Assembly (NCBI GenBank): GCA_002712565.1
Contig: PAUA01000046.1
Coordinates: 9,991-15,522 of the forward strand
DNA length: 5,532 bases
Source of the DNA: Gemmatimonadota bacterium
Lineage (GTDB): Bacteria; Gemmatimonadota; Gemmatimonadetes; Longimicrobiales; UBA6960
Direction: 5' to 3'
Shown: in pieces, positions 5,011 to 5,532 of the stretch
Numbering within the stretch: position 1 is the stretch's first letter
How the letters are laid out: each line of letters starts with the position of its first letter
The notes under the pieces: model-generated
The model's database searches: none
The model's input: only the letters and a program-made list of their open reading frames with translations
Told to the model about the DNA's origin: nothing
Program-made: the position numbers and the translations under genes

Positions 5011-5532
5011 ATGGGCGAACTCGACGGAACGACCCCCGCAGTGGTCCTTGTGGTGGAGGACGACCCCAACATCGCCGACCTGCTGGACATGTACCTCCGC
5101 CAGGCGGGCCACCGCCCCTACCTGGCATCGGACGGCGACCGCTGCCTGGAGATCTTCGCCGAACGGACACCCGACCTCGTGATCCTGGACATCGGCCTGC
5201 CCGGCCGGGTGGACGGCCTCGAGGTATGCCGACGCCTGCGATCCGGCTCCGACGTTCCCATAATCATGCTCACGGCCCGCGACGACGAGGTCGACAGGGT
5301 GGTCGGCTTCGAGTTGGGCGTGGACGACTACGTGACCAAGCCCTTCAGCCCCCGTGAGCTGATGGGCAGGGTGAAGGCGGTCCTGCGCCGCTCCGGTAAC
5401 GCTCCAGCCGACCCCGGTCGGGTGGTCGCATTCGGGCAGATCCGGATCGACGGCACGCGCCGGGAGGTCACGGTGGGCGCCGGGGTGGTCGCCCTGGCGG
5501 CGAGGGAGTTCGCCCTCATCTGGTTCCTGGTG
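5011..5532 (+). CDS. OmpR/PhoB-family response regulator (partial, C-terminus outside window)
   Basis: Transcription factor half of a two-component system, phosphorylated by a sensor kinase not in the window. The first 174 codons are visible. The receiver domain spans about residues 11-124: VLVVEDDP with acidic residues Glu16, Asp17 and Asp18, phospho-acceptor Asp60 in LVILDIGLPG, Thr88 in MLTAR, and Lys110 in DDYVTKPFSPREL. After a short linker comes the beginning of the winged-helix effector domain (FGQIRIDGTRREVTV, then LAAREFALIWFLV), cut by the right edge. One extra residue lies between the LPG and VDG motifs. The start is uncertain: ATG 5011 has GGAGG two bases away, while in-frame ATGs at 5002 and 4954 and a GTG at 5041 are alternatives. 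It is divergent from the trp operon across about 110 bases and may bind the direct repeat there. The exact subfamily and signal are unknown. Confidence 0.9.
   Translation, partial: MGELDGTTPAVVLVVEDDPNIADLLDMYLRQAGHRPYLASDGDRCLEIFAERTPDLVILDIGLPGRVDGLEVCRRLRSGSDVPIIMLTARDDEVDRVVGFELGVDDYVTKPFSPRELMGRVKAVLRRSGNAPADPGRVVAFGQIRIDGTRREVTVGAGVVALAAREFALIWFLV

Noticed and set aside
1..5532. CRISPR arrays, insertion sequences, tRNA genes, phage or defence genes
   Set aside because: No spaced repeats, terminal inverted repeats with a transposase, tRNA cloverleaf or defence domains were seen; nearly all of the window is explained by housekeeping genes.

Overview
The window is high-GC, tightly packed bacterial chromosome. 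Three things point to Actinobacteria, perhaps an acidimicrobial-type lineage: frequent GTG starts (four of the seven genes whose start is visible and reasonably sure), an actinobacterial-type group II truncated haemoglobin, and a trpC promoter that looks leaderless. The lineage call is inference from sequence style; there is no rRNA gene or lineage marker here.

Layout from left to right. Positions 1-334 (minus) hold the first 111 codons of a FabZ-like 3-hydroxyacyl-ACP dehydratase that runs off the left edge. Positions 335-511 are non-coding and hold four inverted repeats in a row. Positions 512-850 (minus) encode a 112-residue HU-family DNA-binding protein with a five-residue tandem-repeat tail, which has its own promoter (perfect -35) in the spacer at 851-1042. 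Positions 1043-4901 (minus) are one compact operon read in the order trpC, trpF, trpB, trpA, glbO. The trpB/trpA and trpA/glbO junctions are 4-bp stop/start overlaps. Positions 4902-5010 are a divergent promoter region. Positions 5011-5532 (plus) are the start of an OmpR/PhoB-type response regulator that runs off the right edge.

How the genes work together: TrpF, TrpC, TrpB and TrpA catalyse the last four chemical conversions of tryptophan synthesis, from phosphoribosyl-anthranilate to tryptophan. trpE/trpG and trpD (anthranilate synthase and its phosphoribosyltransferase) are not in the window. The haem protein GlbO is translationally coupled to trpA, so it should be made together with tryptophan synthase. 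The response regulator shares its upstream region with the trp operon. That region holds a 7-bp direct repeat with an 11-bp period, the geometry favoured by this regulator family.

The genes themselves belong to known families, and I found no clearly new multi-gene system. The points most worth a second look are the glbO-trpA coupling, the cluster of inverted repeats between HU and fabZ, the leaderless trpC start, the phased direct repeat in the divergent spacer, and the repeat-built tail of the HU protein.
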